5,372 bases of DNA, from the NCBI GenBank assembly GCA_025869455.1, contig JAOZVT010000781.1, positions 1-5,372 on the forward strand, in the 5' to 3' direction. The translations under genes were made by a program, and so were the position numbers. The first letter of the stretch is position 1; the number at the start of each line of letters is the position of its first letter. Source of the stretch: Prosthecobacter sp. (GTDB lineage: Bacteria; Verrucomicrobiota; Verrucomicrobiia; Verrucomicrobiales; Verrucomicrobiaceae). The notes beneath the pieces were generated by a model that saw only the letters and a program-made list of their open reading frames with translations, did not search any database and had not been told where the DNA came from. Below are positions 4,095 through 5,372 of this stretch, one piece after another.

Positions 4095-5372
4095 TTATGG
4101 AACCTTAACAGGGCTGCCTGAATTAATGCAAGTAGCGACTCCTGGCACGTAGGAAGAAACGGTTCTTCCTCCAATAGTATAACGGGCTTTGAGTAGTTGA
4201 ACGTAATTGGCACTCCATCCGGTTACGAGGCCTGTTGTGGTATTAATATAGACTGTGACCGTGAGAGTGTTTTTGTAATTTTTGGAAGTGGCATCAGAGA
4301 ACACTAGCGCTACCGGTAACGAATTTCCGATCAAGGGTACTTTACGTCCATTGAAGACAATGTAAGACAAGTTTGGAGCGATGGAGAAATTTACCGAGGC
4401 TCCGTTATCTGGTATACCCTTGAATGTTCCTGTAACGTCAATTCCAATGCCGCCCCCACCAGGAAAGTTGCTGAAGTCATATTCTAGAGCTTTATTGAGC
4501 ACACTTGTATAGTTTCCAGCAGTGCCGGCAGGAATTTCACCTGAATCTGGCGCTCCCAGTCCCAAGGCTTCAAAGATGCCACCGAATTCAAATCCACCTG
4601 CTTTAATCAGTTCTGTTTTGGGGTTGACTGGAGGAAGAATAAAGTGACCGAATGCCAGAGGAATCTCTGGGTTATCAATGTTGAATAGAATGCCCGCAAT
4701 GGATAGCTTACGGTTGATAAACTTGATCGGAATATTGGTTTCTTCGCCATCAAGATCAACAAGGTCAGATAGTGTCAATGTACCCGTATAGATGCCTGTT
4801 TTTGGGTCCACCTTGCCTGTCCAAATCTTAGCCCACTCCTTTAGGTCGGATGGAGCAAAGGCGTCGCCATAAACTGGGACTAGGTTGCCTTTGGCATCTA
4901 CAGTTAGCTTCTTGGGGATCATGCCCAGGTATTTATTTACAAGATCAAGATCTGCTCCAAAGAGGTCGAAATCGAACTGGAAATTCTCAGCACCCAGAAC
5001 CTGAGCCAAATTCTGGCCTTTTCCAGGAAGGGTCCATGACTCCATGGTAACCAAGAGGTCAATCGGGCCAAAGCCTTCACGATAGCTTTTATCGGTGGTT
5101 TTGGGGAGCAGGGAGGCCTTTTTCCACTGGAAGTCAAAACCACTTTCTGCAGGGGACATATGAAACACATCTTCTGCGGCTTCGGTGAGTTGGATCTTGC
5201 CAGCCAGGAAGCTGTTACTGCGTTTATATGGGTTTAAGAAGGCTACATATCGGTAGTCTGAGCTTGCAGGGAGTGCTGCGGTGAAAGCTGTACCGTCAGC
5301 CGTCTTACCTTTCATTTTGAGTAGGCCTTTGGCATCAATAGTGACCGCCGCGAAACCCGAGCCAGAAGGTTC
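4095..5372 (-). CDS. Exported beta-rich repeat protein paralogue, 5' end beyond the window
   Basis: This is a partial gene: 425 codons are visible and the frame is still open at the right edge. The ATG at 5315 is internal, because the 19 codons before it (beginning EPSGSGF) align with EPAGPGY at residues 173-179 of the protein at 1787-3457. By that alignment about 170 N-terminal residues, including the expected signal peptide, lie outside, giving a total near 595. Shared landmarks along the whole length include AFLNPYKR (44-51 of the visible part), FLAGKI, a WKK segment, FGPIDLL (from about 101), WTLPGKGQ, GKVDPKTG (186-193) and LPPVNPKTE (246-254), followed by a C-terminal module opening GNYTSVL. 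Identity looks like roughly a third to two fifths by eye. The C-terminal module carries a Gly-rich insert (FPGGGGIGI) not seen in the paralogue. The coding DNA looks AT-richer than the methyltransferase. It is convergent with the truncated methyltransferase and ends at a strong terminator. Function is unknown. Confidence 0.85.
   Translation of the reverse strand, partial: EPSGSGFAAVTIDAKGLLKMKGKTADGTAFTAALPASSDYRYVAFLNPYKRSNSFLAGKIQLTEAAEDVFHMSPAESGFDFQWKKASLLPKTTDKSYREGFGPIDLLVTMESWTLPGKGQNLAQVLGAENFQFDFDLFGADLDLVNKYLGMIPKKLTVDAKGNLVPVYGDAFAPSDLKEWAKIWTGKVDPKTGIYTGTLTLSDLVDLDGEETNIPIKFINRKLSIAGILFNIDNPEIPLAFGHFILPPVNPKTELIKAGGFEFGGIFEALGLGAPDSGEIPAGTAGNYTSVLNKALEYDFSNFPGGGGIGIDVTGTFKGIPDNGASVNFSIAPNLSYIVFNGRKVPLIGNSLPVALVFSDATSKNYKNTLTVTVYINTTTGLVTGWSANYVQLLKARYTIGGRTVSSYVPGVATCINSGSPVKVP

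Noticed and set aside
5313..5315. ATG as the start of the right-hand exported protein
   Set aside because: The frame stays open upstream to the window edge, and those codons align with the paralogue, so the gene continues beyond the window.

Overview
The window looks like a chromosomal stretch from a Gram-negative bacterium, most plausibly a Verrucomicrobiota member (Prosthecobacter/Verrucomicrobium-like). This rests on the style of the two large exported beta-rich proteins, the lack of Shine-Dalgarno sequences before the genes, and a hairpin-rich intergenic repeat. It is an inference from memory of such genomes, not a database result. No phage, transposase, tRNA, rRNA or CRISPR feature is visible.

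Layout. Positions 1-440 hold no convincing gene, but about 250-395 carry four consecutive inverted repeats, and a 10-bp direct repeat sits on either side of them. Next is a small minus-strand glutaredoxin-like gene (441-683), divergent from a full-length class I SAM-dependent O-methyltransferase (755-1777, +). The methyltransferase runs tail to tail, with a 9-bp gap, into a 556-residue signal-peptide protein (1787-3457, -). Divergent from that gene is a truncated second copy of the methyltransferase (3516-3947, +), which keeps only the C-terminal catalytic part. It is followed tail to tail by a second exported protein homologous to the first (4095 to beyond 5372, -). That gene ends at a strong Rho-independent terminator and runs off the right edge.

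The right four fifths is therefore a tandem pair of the same two-gene module, [methyltransferase ->  <- exported beta-repeat protein]. The two exported proteins are clearly diverged. The two methyltransferase copies share a 278-bp tract with no differences at all (1469-1746 and 3639-3916), and this tract is bounded abruptly by sequence that is only about 87% identical on the left and about 58% on the right. That is the signature of recent gene conversion, or of a recombination junction, between old tandem paralogues. The identical direct repeats flank the first exported-protein gene, so homologous recombination could delete or amplify it in 2170-bp steps while always leaving one intact methyltransferase reading frame.

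How the genes work together is not known. The methyltransferase presumably methylates a small-molecule hydroxyl in the cytoplasm, the glutaredoxin-like protein is a thiol-disulfide protein, and the exported proteins act outside the inner membrane with no identified activity. The recurring pairing is the main hint of a functional link.
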